Shown here piece after piece: positions 44,589 through 55,500 of a DNA stretch of 64,000 nt; within the stretch, counting starts at the first letter, position 1, and each line of letters begins with the position of its first letter. The stretch is from positions 62,001 to 126,000 of the forward strand of contig JASAND010004248.1 of the NCBI GenBank assembly GCA_030248195.1, given 5' to 3'. Source of the DNA: Trissonchulus latispiculum (Eukaryota; Nematoda; Enoplea; Enoplida; Ironidae). Both the position numbers and the translations under genes were made by a program. The notes under the pieces are model-generated. The model ran no database searches, was not told where the DNA came from, and saw nothing but the letters and a program-made list of their open reading frames with translations.

Positions 44589-47072
44589 ATGGATTCTGTA
44601 CGTATGTCCGAAAGATTGAAGGCTAAGAAGGAAAGGAATCAGCCGTATCCTAATCCAAGTTGTTGTAGAGAAAATGCTGGTGGAACCATGCGGGGCCTGC
44701 ACCGAGCGGGTCCGTCCACTTCGGGTGTTCAGGATTCGGCTCTGGAACTCCGCCCGCGGGCCAGTTCGGCGTCGCAGGCGGATTTGAGGACACGAGGTGC
44801 TGGTTTGGGAGACTACAGAAGGGGCGTCGCCCGTTCTGTTGGCGGCAGTTTGTCCGGTTCTGTGCAGGATTTGGAGGATATTGGTCCGTTGACGGCTGTC
44901 ACTTCGCAGGAATCCGTCTATGTTTCGGCAGCTTCGAGCATGGAATCTCTGCAAAATGATTCTGCCGACCCCCCTAGCGGTGCAACCGCTCGGGCCAGGT
45001 CCTTCACTGACCAAACGGTAAGAAACCTGGACTGGAACATGTCTGGCCAACAACAGAGCGGCTCTCCCCAAAGTTTTGGGTCGAGCCCCGGGGACCAAAC
45101 GGTAATCGGTCGGGATGAGTTCATGGGGCCGGGTCCGACCCGACCCCATGCAACTCCCGTCGCAAATCTGGAACTCCCCGTGGCCTCGGCTTCGCCGGAC
45201 CAACCCTCTGTGTCGGGATTTTCTGGTGCTGCTTCGCAGAATTTCGGGTTGTTGGACTTGGACCTCGACCAGGAATTCACTTTGGGGACCACAGCATTGG
45301 CCAATTTGGTGTTAGAGCCGACAACTGACGAAAGATTGTCGTGGGATCCCGCGTACGATGGCGTTCAGTTGTCGGGGGCTCTAGCAAATGGTCGATTCGG
45401 AACGTCGGCCATCTCTACAGGATTGGGTACGCCGGTAACAACAAGTTATGGAGATATGAGCCAATTCGCGATTCAGTCGCGTTTGCGCACCACTCACCGA
45501 GATTTTTTGCTAACGAACCAACGAAATGAAAACTCATTCATGGTGCGAATGAGTGCGACGGTGCTGAATAGCACTGTGATAAGACCGGACCTGTTATCTT
45601 CACCGGCCAATTTTTCATCGCCGTTGACGCATCGGCCTAACCTTAGGCTGCCTTCGGTTCGCGGTGCGCGAGCCGGAAATCGAGTTCGCACCGGTGGCCG
45701 AAATCTCTTACCTGCCGTTCGGGAACTCGGTGACACCGGTTCCTCGGACTTTTCCGGACCGATTGGTCGGCTTTCATCGCCAGGTGGTCGAGCGGCGTCG
45801 CCGGCTCGGCCCGAGATTCCGACTGTCCCGGTCCTGGGGCATGTCAATGTGCTTCAACTGACCCCAGAAACCGTCCATGTTCTTCATGATTACTTGAAAT
45901 GGTTCAAGTCAATCTCGAAGTTCAAGGGGCGAAAAGGTGGCATTCAGCTGTCGACGTGGCTTCGCATGTTTGAGAACACTTGGTCGGCAAGCTTGGCCCC
46001 AGCCGAGCTAAAGAAGGCTATTCTTTGGTATCTGCTGGAAGATAATGTCAAACAAGATCTCGAGGGTCACACCCTCGAGACCTATGAAGAGCTGGAGGCG
46101 GTTTTGAAGCAGCTTTATGAGCCAGTCGCCAAAACATCCGATCAGTATGCTCGAGAGTTCTTCGAGCGGGCGCAGAAAGCGTCCGAAACGTGCCATGAGT
46201 ACCTCATCGAGTTGAGGACGCTCGCCTGTAAAGCTTTTCCCGACGCCGAGCCGAAAGTTCGCGAATTGAAGGTTGTGGATCGCGCGACGCGCGGTCTAAA
46301 ACCTTCGATTCGGGCGAAAGTGGCAAGTTCATTCGCCGACGCGACCTATTGGGCTTATGATCGGCCGAATGACATTTTTATGCGAGCGGTACGTATACTG
46401 CAGTCGGTTGAAGAGGGCGACAGCCAGTCAAAGCCGATGGAATCTGCGATGGCTGTCGGCGATCGGCCTCGGACAACGTCCGTGGACCCTGATTGTCCCG
46501 ACTATGTACGTGATTTGCAGCGACAATTGCAGGATATTCGGAACTCGATTACCCAAGGACAGGCTCAGGCCTCCCGACAGAGGTCCTTGGATGATGAAAT
46601 TGCGGCAGCCTGCGAAATTTTGGACGACCCCAGTTTGGAAGACATGGACGAAGAAGATGTCTGCTACCTGGTTGAGCAGCAGGGGTCGGCTTCTGGCTCG
46701 GCCAAAGCCGGCGGAAACCCCGCTAAGTCCATGCACTGTACCTATTGTGCGGAGCCTGGGCATAAGTGGTTGAGTTGTCCGGTGTACGTGAAGGCTGTGC
46801 GCTTCTGGGGTGATGACCCTCGCCGACAACAGATGTTGGCGAGCAAGTTATTCGGTAGCTTGCTCATGAAGAATGCGACAGCTAACACTGGAAACACTCA
46901 ATCTGCCGCCGATGGAAGGACCTACCGAGGAGGTGGTCGAGGTGGTCGTTTCAATTATGGAAGGCGCGGTGGTCAACAAAGAGGTGGTGCTAATCAGGCG
47001 TCTGATGCCGGTGGTGGAAGTAACTCGGCCGGCAACCGACAACAATCATCTGGCAATTCGGGAAACGAATAG
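44589..47072 (+). CDS. gag: Gypsy Gag polyprotein
   Basis: An intact 827-codon frame. Residues 1-about 420 are Ser/Gly/Arg-rich and disordered. About 425-610 form the Gag capsid-like region (LTPETVHVLHDYLKWFKSIS, TWLRMFENTWSASL, LEAVLKQLYEPVAKTSDQYA, FFERAQKASETCHEYLIELR). A single CCHC zinc knuckle, CTYCAEPGHKWLSC, occupies residues 717-730, followed by a Gly/Arg-rich RNA-binding tail (RTYRGGGRGGRFNYGRRGGQ). This layout is standard for Ty3/Gypsy Gag, although the N-terminal disordered part is long. Codon choice is GC- and CpG-rich, unlike the AT-rich host exons in the window. Pol follows in the -1 frame after a 47-bp gap. Confidence 0.92.
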   Translation: MDSVRMSERLKAKKERNQPYPNPSCCRENAGGTMRGLHRAGPSTSGVQDSALELRPRASSASQADLRTRGAGLGDYRRGVARSVGGSLSGSVQDLEDIGPLTAVTSQESVYVSAASSMESLQNDSADPPSGATARARSFTDQTVRNLDWNMSGQQQSGSPQSFGSSPGDQTVIGRDEFMGPGPTRPHATPVANLELPVASASPDQPSVSGFSGAASQNFGLLDLDLDQEFTLGTTALANLVLEPTTDERLSWDPAYDGVQLSGALANGRFGTSAISTGLGTPVTTSYGDMSQFAIQSRLRTTHRDFLLTNQRNENSFMVRMSATVLNSTVIRPDLLSSPANFSSPLTHRPNLRLPSVRGARAGNRVRTGGRNLLPAVRELGDTGSSDFSGPIGRLSSPGGRAASPARPEIPTVPVLGHVNVLQLTPETVHVLHDYLKWFKSISKFKGRKGGIQLSTWLRMFENTWSASLAPAELKKAILWYLLEDNVKQDLEGHTLETYEELEAVLKQLYEPVAKTSDQYAREFFERAQKASETCHEYLIELRTLACKAFPDAEPKVRELKVVDRATRGLKPSIRAKVASSFADATYWAYDRPNDIFMRAVRILQSVEEGDSQSKPMESAMAVGDRPRTTSVDPDCPDYVRDLQRQLQDIRNSITQGQAQASRQRSLDDEIAAACEILDDPSLEDMDEEDVCYLVEQQGSASGSAKAGGNPAKSMHCTYCAEPGHKWLSCPVYVKAVRFWGDDPRRQQMLASKLFGSLLMKNATANTGNTQSAADGRTYRGGGRGGRFNYGRRGGQQRGGANQASDAGGGSNSAGNRQQSSGNSGNE

Positions 47073-47119
47073 CGGGGGCGCGGAACCCCCAAAACAAGCC
47101 GCAAACCGGAAGTGTAAAT

Positions 47120-49852
47120 ATGGTCCAATCGCCAAATGTTGCTAGGCCTCGTCGTTTCTCGAACTCGGGGCATGGACCGGGATCCTCGGGATCTCGCCTC
47201 GGGCAAAATGGAAAGTCAGATGGTTCTGTTGCGAGATATGGGAGCGTGAATATGATGTCGATGAGAGAAGCTATGAAAATACCGGATAAATATTTTCAGC
47301 CGCCGAGATGGCGATGTCTAATTGGTTTTCCCGAGTCGAAATGTGAACATTTGTGCTGTATAGCGACAAATGGTCGGCGACCTCAACGTAATGAGGCGCC
47401 TGCTCGGCAATGGCGTCAACGAAGGCCCGACAAAAGGTCGAATAAGGGCAAGGAAAACCAAAATAACCAAGCCGCCGATCAGGTGGTGCCTGTTGTCGGC
47501 GAGGAAGGATCGGCACAGCCGTCCAAAAATTCGGTGGCGACGCAAGCCATCACTGTCGCCGATGGCTTGTCGATTCGGGAAGCTGCGACTAAGGTCTGCA
47601 ATCCGGAACCTGGTCCATCTGGGACTCGTGCTTCGGGCTCGGGTTCGACCCGGGCTTCTAGCACGAGCCCCGGGGACGGCCATGATGATGAGTCCAGTTC
47701 TCCGGCGACTAAAAAGTCCGACGAAAATGCCGATAGTCGGGATTTTCCGACAGAAAATCGCGACACTCCGACTGTACCCAAGCTGAAACTTCAGCGGTCG
47801 GCCGACAACACGTGGAAAGCGCCCCGAAACGCGGTTTCACCGCGAAAATCCAATGTTTCGGTGGATGTTCCGACATTCAACCGCTATAATCCGTTGGATT
47901 TGTCTTCGGTCGACGCGGATATGTTGGAGGCCTATTGGGACCGCGTGGCTCGAGCACAGGATGAATTCGGCTTGGAGGAGGAAAAGTTGGAGCAGGCTAT
48001 AGCGAAGCAGCACAAGAAGGTGGCTTCGTCGGCGAAGAGAGTCGTCGAGAAAATGGAGGACTTTGAGGAGGTTCTGAGAGCTTTCACGAAGAAATATCGC
48101 TCGGAAGATGCGGCGATGCTTGTCGAACAGGCATCTGCAGCCGCCGAATCTATGGACAGGTTGGATCAACCGTCGACCTCGAAAGAGGCTAGCGACCCCG
48201 ATGAGTCGGATGCTTCGGCTAAGGTCGCGAAAGGCGGTATCCGTGACACGGTCCGCGAGGTTATGGAGGGTGAATGTGTGTTTTTTGTGTCGAATGGAGC
48301 CTCTGTTTCTTTGAAACATACACCATATGTGCTGGTACGTATAAATGAGGTCACTGCCCTTGGCCTTGTCGACACTGGAGCCTCTGTCTCCTTGGTCTCC
48401 AAGGAATTTTACGAGCGAGTAAAGGGTCATGCGGTGACACCGATGACAGAAGCTCCTATGCCGTCTATTGCTGCAGCGGGTGAGGGTAACACCCTTACCA
48501 TTCTCGGTCAATGTGAGCTGTCAATGCGTTTTGTATCCGGTTATGGCTATGTTCCGGAAAACCTGACACACCGATTCTATGTTGTTCCTGAGCTGTTGCA
48601 AGAAATGTTGATTGGATTTGATTTCTTGCATGATTTGGGCTTCTCACTGAATCCAAAACGCGGTTTTATGGATTACAGTGGTGGACGTATACTGTTTTTG
48701 AACAGTGCCGAGCTGCAGGGGATAGCTTGTGTTTACAATATTCCTCTTGCTGCGTCTGTTAATTTGTGTATTCGGGAGCGAGTCCGTGTACTCCCGAACA
48801 GGGAAAAGGATGTCCCTGTAAAGGCTGTCATGCCGGGCGGTGTCACCGTCCCAGAACGCCAATTCATGCTTTTTGAGGCTGAACCCGAGGTTATGGAAAC
48901 TCACGGAGTGTTCCCGCAGGCTGGGGTCCTCGTTGTGACCCAAAAAGTCGCTTACATTCGTGTCTACAATGGAAGTGACCGGATTGTTGATCTCCCCAAA
49001 GGTGCTTTGATGGGAGAAGCCTGCCCTGTGGTTCAGGTCAAAGAAGCTGAAAGGCCAACATCCTATGTAATGGAGGCGGGTGTTGACCTGCAGATGATCC
49101 ATTACAACCTCAATAGATGGTTTGGGCATCCGGCTACCCATTCGCTTTGGGCGGATGAGGTCGGCGATAGTGTAAGCCGACTGCACAAGTTGCATCCCGG
49201 ATTTTATCCTTTGGATTTGCCCTTGAAGACCTCTGTGGTTGAGGTAGACGCTGTGATTGCTCGGCCGCCCAAACGGGTGATTACCCATGCTATTCAGGAA
49301 CCGAAACATAGGACGGAGATCCACAGTCCTCCGGGTTCTGATGCGGATAAGGACCTGGAAATGCCGATGGAAGAGGCCAGTGGTGGTCATTTCTACTCTG
49401 CTGAGGATAGGGGGCCACGCCCCGATCCTACAGAGGAAGAAAAGCTGAAGGACATCGAGTCAAATGTCGATTTCGATCGTATGGACTGTCCAGACGACAT
49501 CAAGCAGGAGTTTAAGAAGATGCTGCTCGAGTATTATGATGTCGTGGCTCGGCCTGGAAATCCTGGACGGACAAAAATCGATCAGCACTTGATCGATACA
49601 GGCAAGGACGGACCTCTGAAAAGCCGAGCTTATCGGATGAACCCTAAGCAGAAGGCTGAGGTCGAGAAGCACATCAATTCGATGCTCAAGGAAGGGGTAT
49701 GTGAGCCCTCGACCAGTCCGTGGTCATTTCCCTGCATTTTAGTCGGTAAGAAGGATGGTACGACCAGACTTGTTATCGACTATCGCAGGGAAAGATCACC
49801 AAGAAGGACAATTATCCATTGCCGAAGATTGATGAAATCATGGACCAGCTGA
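47120..49852 (+). CDS. pol: Gypsy Pol, N-terminal part: protease and start of RT
   Basis: A 910-codon frame whose first ATG lies 47 bp after the gag stop. The first 340 residues are a low-complexity linker (GPSGTRASGSGSTRASSTSP). The retropepsin active site is LGLVDTGASVSLVS with catalytic Asp at residue 418, and its second half contains EMLIGFDFLHDLGF. RT begins near residue 840 (RMNPKQKAEVEKHINSMLKE, GVCEPSTSPWSFPCILVGKK, TTRLVIDYR). The frame then breaks at about 49,787-49,792 and runs into a false end at 49,852. The true continuation is in the next frame, from 49,792. Because no other lesion is seen in about 5 kb of pol, the break may be recent or a sequencing error. Confidence 0.9.
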   Translation: MVQSPNVARPRRFSNSGHGPGSSGSRLGQNGKSDGSVARYGSVNMMSMREAMKIPDKYFQPPRWRCLIGFPESKCEHLCCIATNGRRPQRNEAPARQWRQRRPDKRSNKGKENQNNQAADQVVPVVGEEGSAQPSKNSVATQAITVADGLSIREAATKVCNPEPGPSGTRASGSGSTRASSTSPGDGHDDESSSPATKKSDENADSRDFPTENRDTPTVPKLKLQRSADNTWKAPRNAVSPRKSNVSVDVPTFNRYNPLDLSSVDADMLEAYWDRVARAQDEFGLEEEKLEQAIAKQHKKVASSAKRVVEKMEDFEEVLRAFTKKYRSEDAAMLVEQASAAAESMDRLDQPSTSKEASDPDESDASAKVAKGGIRDTVREVMEGECVFFVSNGASVSLKHTPYVLVRINEVTALGLVDTGASVSLVSKEFYERVKGHAVTPMTEAPMPSIAAAGEGNTLTILGQCELSMRFVSGYGYVPENLTHRFYVVPELLQEMLIGFDFLHDLGFSLNPKRGFMDYSGGRILFLNSAELQGIACVYNIPLAASVNLCIRERVRVLPNREKDVPVKAVMPGGVTVPERQFMLFEAEPEVMETHGVFPQAGVLVVTQKVAYIRVYNGSDRIVDLPKGALMGEACPVVQVKEAERPTSYVMEAGVDLQMIHYNLNRWFGHPATHSLWADEVGDSVSRLHKLHPGFYPLDLPLKTSVVEVDAVIARPPKRVITHAIQEPKHRTEIHSPPGSDADKDLEMPMEEASGGHFYSAEDRGPRPDPTEEEKLKDIESNVDFDRMDCPDDIKQEFKKMLLEYYDVVARPGNPGRTKIDQHLIDTGKDGPLKSRAYRMNPKQKAEVEKHINSMLKEGVCEPSTSPWSFPCILVGKKDGTTRLVIDYRRERSPRRTIIHCRRLMKSWTS

Positions 49853-52135
49853 AGGGCAGTGCAATCTTCTCGACGATAGATTTAGCAGCTGGCTATTGGC
49901 AAGTCGAGGTTTACCCCGAGCATCGCGAGAAAACGGCTTTCGTGTCTCACATGGGGCTGTTTCACATGAATGTGATGCCGTTTGGATTGTGCAATGCACC
50001 TGCGACCTTTCAAAGGATCATGGAAAAGGTGCTTACCGGCCTGCCTGTTTACATCGACGACGTTCTGATTCCGTCACGTAACTTCAGCGAGCATCTGAAA
50101 ATGCTCAGAGTTGTCTTCCAGAAGCTTCGTGATAATGGACTGCGGATCAAGTTGAAGAAATGTGTGTTTATCCGCCAAAAAGTCCCGTTTCTCGGGCATT
50201 TGATCAGTCAGGACGGCTATGAAGTGGATCCTGACAAGGTAGCTGCCGTGGCCAAGCTACCCAATCCGACTGATTGTCGCGGCGTTAAGTCGTTCCTCGG
50301 CATGTCTGGATATTATCGGAGGTTTGTGCCGAATTATGCGAAGGTCGCCGCGCCGCTCATTGAGCTGTTGAAGAAAGATGCGGTCTTCGAGTGGACTGAA
50401 GCTCGTCAGAAGGCGTTCGACGCACTTAAACGGATATTGACCGAAGCTCCGGTGCTGGCTTACCCTGATTTCGACAAGATGTTTATCTTGTCCGTTGATG
50501 CCAGTCACCATGGATTGGGAGCGGTGCTCGAACAGCCTGTGTCTGTTGCTCGGAGTTCGAAGAAGCCCGGCGAGGCTTGGACGGTGAAGACGCGTCCAGT
50601 GGCGTATGCCAGCCGAACTCTGACCGTGTACGAGCGGAATTATTCAGCCACGGACCTCGAAGGCGCTGGCGTGGTGTGGGCCTGCCAGAAATTCCGTCAT
50701 TATTTGACGTGTCGGCCTTTCATCATCAGAACTGATCATATGGCAGTTAAGGATCTCCTTAACAATAGATCTGTGTTGGGAGCTGGGAGACAAGCGCGGT
50801 TCGCGCTGCGACTCCAGGAGTTCGACTTTATAGTGGACTATCGACCTGGTCGCGACAACGTCGTTCCGGACGCGTTGTCCCGTCTTCCCGGCTGGGATCG
50901 TCCCGCCGAGATGGAGATGGACGGTACCGATGTGATGTACCCACCTGAAATCTATGCCATTGGTGATGACGTATTGACCTCCGCCGAGTGGAAACGCACG
51001 CTGCGTAAGGACTTGGAATTCAAGCCCATGATAGACCTGATTGAGAGAAAGGTCTTGCCGGACGATGAACAGGAAGCTGCTTTAATGCAGAAACTCCGGC
51101 CGTACTTCTTCATGCAGGATGGTCTTCTCTTCTGCTGGCATGTAGACGAAAGGGGTCGACGGAGAGGCGACGCCTTCAAGTCGATTGCTGTCCCTTTCGA
51201 ATATAGAGAAATGATCATGGAGGAAGTACATACAGGCTTTATGGTTGGTGGTCATCGCAGCCATAGAGCCGCCTATGCGAGCCTGGTTTCCCGGTATTAT
51301 TGGCCGACTATGGCCCAGGATCTCGCTGATTACATCCGAACTTGCAAAGTCTGTGCCAAGTTCAATGCGGGCCCGGCCCGTCCACAAGCTGGATTGCAGA
51401 ATGAGATCCGTGCGAATAGACCTCTGGATTTGGTCAGCATCGATGTAATGCACTGTACTAAAAACCCGACAATGCGTGGTAACACCTGCATTTTGGTCGT
51501 GGTTGATCATTTCACGCGGTACGCGGAGGCCTTCCCGATGAAGGACGAAAAGGCCGAAACGACAGCTTACTATTTCTTCAATGGCTTTGTCGCCAGATGG
51601 GGCGTACCGGTGAATTTGCTTTCCGATCGCGGACCAAATTTCATGTCCAAAATGTTCAGCCGACTATCGGAGCTGAGTGGGTCGAAACTTCAGCGGACAA
51701 CGGCTTACCATCCGCAGGCGAACGGTGTCGTGGAGCGACTGAATAAAACCCTTCGCACTATCTTTATGAAGTATGCGGATATTTACCAAACGGATTGGGA
51801 CGACTATGTTAACTGGGCACTTTGTGCCTACCGAGCGTCAGTTCATAGTTCTGTGGGTGACACCCCTCATTTCCTGATGACCGGACACGATATCCGGCTG
51901 CCATTGGACCATTTCTTCGATGGCCGGAATGAGGATGTGGTGGAAACGTATGATGCGTACTCACAGTCCCATCTGTGGCGGTTGAAACGTGCTTGGGGCG
52001 CGGCCCGTAAGTCGTTGGAAGAATCAGCGCTGAAAAACCGGCGACATTATGAGAAGAAAGTCAAGCCGGTCCACTATCAGCCCGGAATGTTAGTTGGTGG
52101 GGGGGGGGTGGTGTTTTGGTGTTTTGTTTTTTTTT

Positions 52136-52224
<89 letters not shown>

Positions 52225-52260
52225 TTCAATTTTTCTTCCCTTTCAACATTCTTACCTTAG
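49792..52260 (+). CDS. pol: Gypsy Pol, C-terminal part: RT, RNase H, integrase
   Basis: It continues pol after a one-base frame change (KITKKDNYPLPKIDEIMDQL). RT motifs: FSTIDLAAGYWQVEV, MPFGLCNAPATFQRIM, and the catalytic box VYIDDVLIPS at about 50,047. RNase H follows (FILSVDASHHGLGAVLEQ, YSATDLEGAGVVWACQKFRH, FIIRTDHMAVKDL). Integrase has the HHCC zinc domain (EEVHTGFMVGGHRSHRAAYA through TCKVCAKFN) and the DDE core: Asp in LDLVSIDVMHC, Asp in NLLSDRGPNFM, Glu in ANGVVERLNKTLR. After VHYQPGMLV, where the C-terminal SH3-like part should continue, the frame enters a G-run and then an 86-bp T-run (poly-Phe) and stops at 52,260. The C-terminus therefore looks replaced or truncated. No chromodomain is seen. 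Confidence 0.92.
52137..52222 (+). repeat. T86 homopolymer at the end of integrase
   Basis: An uninterrupted T-run preceded by GGTGTTTTGTTTTTTTTTG, directly at the end of pol and 233 bp before the acceptor-like site preceding ORF3. A similar T-run follows ORF3 at 59,930. It could be an antisense poly(A) tail, an expanded pyrimidine tract, or partly a sequencing artefact. Confidence 0.9.
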
Positions 52261-52446
52261 ATTATTCTTTATTATTCTTTCAATAGCTTCTATTAATTTT
52301 AACTAATTCCCACACGAGCTTTTATATTTTCTTACTTTTCATATTTATTCCTTAAAATTTTAAATTTCCCTCCGGGGTGGGTGGTCCCTTACCTATAAAA
52401 TTTAGTTTTGTGCCTGTTTTGCATGTGTACCTGCACTTAATTATAT

Positions 52447-52455
52447 CTTTTTCAG
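52447..52455 (+). promoter_or_regulatory. Candidate splice acceptor for a subgenomic ORF3 mRNA
   Basis: CTTTTTCAG follows a pyrimidine-rich stretch and lies 69 bp upstream of the first ATG of ORF3 (52,524). Splicing from a donor in the 5' leader, as for retroviral env, would let ORF3 be translated. This is inferred from sequence only. Confidence 0.4.
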
Positions 52456-52523
52456 TTCAGTGGTCATTTTGTATTTTCTGATTCTGGATCAAATTTACAT
52501 CTGTGTCATCGTGTGCGCGTACT

Positions 52524-55500
52524 ATGGAGAAGAAGTCACCAAAGTCTGAACTTCGCCGGAAGAAGGACCCTATGTTTGGTCAGGGTTTCGCCCAGGGCCA
52601 GCCGCCTGACCCTGATGACCTGGAACAGTTCCCGGTCAGTAACTACCTCAAGTCAGTGGTAGATGATTTGGGCGGAGACCATCCATTGGGCCAGAATCCA
52701 GCTGTTCCTTCCTGTGTGGCGTCGACTTTTGCTGTCGCCTCCGACTCGCCGGTTGTCTCGGACAGTTTCCTGGACTCTGCAGCGCCAGCAAACATTTCGT
52801 ACGGTGAACTCTACAGTGGCGTAACCACAGCGGCAGAGAGACGGATGGCACTGGGAGCGGCCCATTTGGACCCCCAACCTGATATGCCAACGCCATCCCC
52901 AGTGGATCCATTTAATACCGGTTCGATGGACCCACAGTCACCTCCCGCGGTCGGCGCCGAGGTCACAATTGGGTACAACCCGGTGACCCAGGACACGTTG
53001 GCCGAGGCGAGGGGCTCTTCGGCCACACCGACTGGCCCCCGCGCCGGTTACGCACGCCAGTCCGACGCCCATTCTGGTAAAGAAGATCAACAACCTGACA
53101 GTTCATCGGTGGTGCTGGGCGCCAAGCGTTCGGCGAGTAACGTCTCGGACGATTCGGAAGACGGGGCTGAACATCAGAAGACGAAGCCCGACGGGAAGAA
53201 ACCGAAATCTACATCTGTGACTATAACTTTGAAGGACTCTCGTTCCGCGGTGATACCCGGAACCTCGTCAGACACTGCCCAGTCGACGAAAGACTCGAGC
53301 GAGCCTCGCTCTTTACTTGACATTCGAAGACAGATTGAGGAACTGCAAGCTATGGAAGCTGAACTTTGTCAAAAGGTTGATGAGTCAACCCAGCAGAAGA
53401 TGGATTCTTCTGTTTCTGCTTCTAGCTCCGGTTCCAAATCCCGACGGAAAGTCCGTCAACCAGAACGACGTCATCAGGCGGGCGACGCCCGGTCTGCTAC
53501 GGAGACGGATGAGGCCGCTTCGACCTCGTCGCGTCCAACCAGAACGTCTCGTCGCTTACAACAGAAGGCGGCCCAAGCCAAACAGCAGATTCAACCTGAT
53601 CCTCCCCGAGCCGCACCAACGGAAACCAATCCATCAGTGGCTCAGGAGACGGCAACGCCGGCTTCTAACCAGCCCGAATCCATGGGATCGGACGACGACT
53701 GCCAAATTTTGGGTGAACATTTGGTAGTAGACGAAGCTGGGGCAGAATCGGCAACAGCCAGCATTGGTGACGAGTTCTTCGGTCAAACTGCCGCACGGTT
53801 CGCCGCCGGCATGGATGATATGGCCGCAAGTGTGCCAGTGGTACAACCAGGGCACGCTTATTCCCTGCCAGTGATGAGATCTGCACTGGAAGAGATACAG
53901 ACAGCTGATCCTTTGACTCTTCGCTCGAGGGCTATGCAACTAACTGTGCGTGAGCCTACTCAGGCCGAAATTGACGCAGTGCCTCACGAGTTTCGTGTGC
54001 GCGCTGCCGATCATGCCATGGGATTTCAATCTTTCCTGAAATATCTGCAACACGTCATAATGGGTCGAGAGGAAGAGCTCAGAATGGCAGAACCTTATGC
54101 TGGGGTAAAGGAAGCGGTTCAGGATATCATCCTGCGCGACAAAGCGCTTCGTTATCAGCGCGTTCGGGTCGAAGACCTGACTTTACCTCCGCATTTCCAG
54201 CAGCCAGTCAACCTGGTTCGGACAATTGAGGATCTGGTTTGGGCTGTTCCCGACATCTGGCAACTTTATCGGATAACCGGTGTGGTTGCCATGGACACCG
54301 AAGGCGGAATTTCCGCTCAGTTCGGAAACAACCAGGAAGCCACGCTCAATATCCTCCAAATTGTGGGGCCTGTGCCGGCGGAACATCCGAAGGCATACCT
54401 CATCATGGTGAGCGAAATTCTGGCGACGACTACGGATTTTTATCCGGTTCTACATCTGATTCGCATGATTCTAAATCCGCCCGAGCCAGTCTACATGGTC
54501 TTTGCGGGCGCTCATGCCGACATGCTTCGTCTCGCCAGATTCTGTGGCGTTAGATACATGGAGAACTATGTGGCCGAACTGGGTGAAGTGGTGGTCCAAT
54601 CAATTCCGTACATTGAGGCACGGCGTCGCCGAGACCCCTCTGTACCGGAATATGGTTGGGAGGCTTACCATCAAGATGTCCACCATCCATTTTGGGAACA
54701 ACATTATGGCCTCCACAAGTGGGCCGAAGCTTGCGATGTGCCTTCGGCGAAGGGAATGAAACCTGTTCGTTTCTACGGCTGCTCGGTTTTCCCGACAAAG
54801 GAAGACACTCAGTATGCTCTGGCCGACGTGCTCAACATCTATTCCGTCTTGGCGACCATCGCGAAGGCGGTTACTGCCGAGGATTGGACTCAGATTATTT
54901 ATCTCAGTGGCGCCCTCCATACGTTTGGTCGCCATGCCAAAGTCTGGGCGAATATTGCCGGGACTAACTATGCGATGGGTCCTCTCCAGCAAGCCGCTGC
55001 CGATACGCCAAACTACGGGAAGGCGTCGAGAGAGCAGAAGCAAGCGCAGCTGAGGAAACGACAGAAGCTGTCAAATAATCGGACTCAAATGATTGAAGAC
55101 GCGAAGGGGAAATTCGCCTGGTCCCTGCTTATCCCGGAAGAAAAGGGTGGTAACACCATGCACCCTTTGCGAGTGGTGTCCTGGGTCCCGTTGCTTCGGA
55201 TTTTGCGGGACTTCTGGATACTCAAATATCCAATATTGCGACGGAGGGACGACGTCCTCGATTGGGATCGATATGCCGCCGTCGCCGAGCGTCGACATCG
55301 GAGTGACCCTCAGTATGTCGTCGGCGAGCATCCGACATTGCAAGACCGTGAAGAAACCGCCGAGTCGGTAATCGAGCCGACTGGGTGGTCCGACTCGGAA
55401 GCGTCGGAGAAAAGTAGAACTACGATTTCATCAGCGCCGACGGAGACAGCAGTGGAGCCATCGCCGACGCGAGCTCCTCTGAGGCGGTTTCAGCAGATGA

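Noticed and set aside
44502..45203. 233-codon minus-strand ORF over gag
   Set aside because: It is a shadow frame of GC-rich gag, with the Arg/Ser-rich composition expected of an antisense reading.
52094..52306. Poly-Phe tail as a genuine hydrophobic C-terminus of integrase
   Set aside because: It is encoded by a T86 homopolymer right where the conserved integrase C-terminus should be. Insertion or artefact is more likely.
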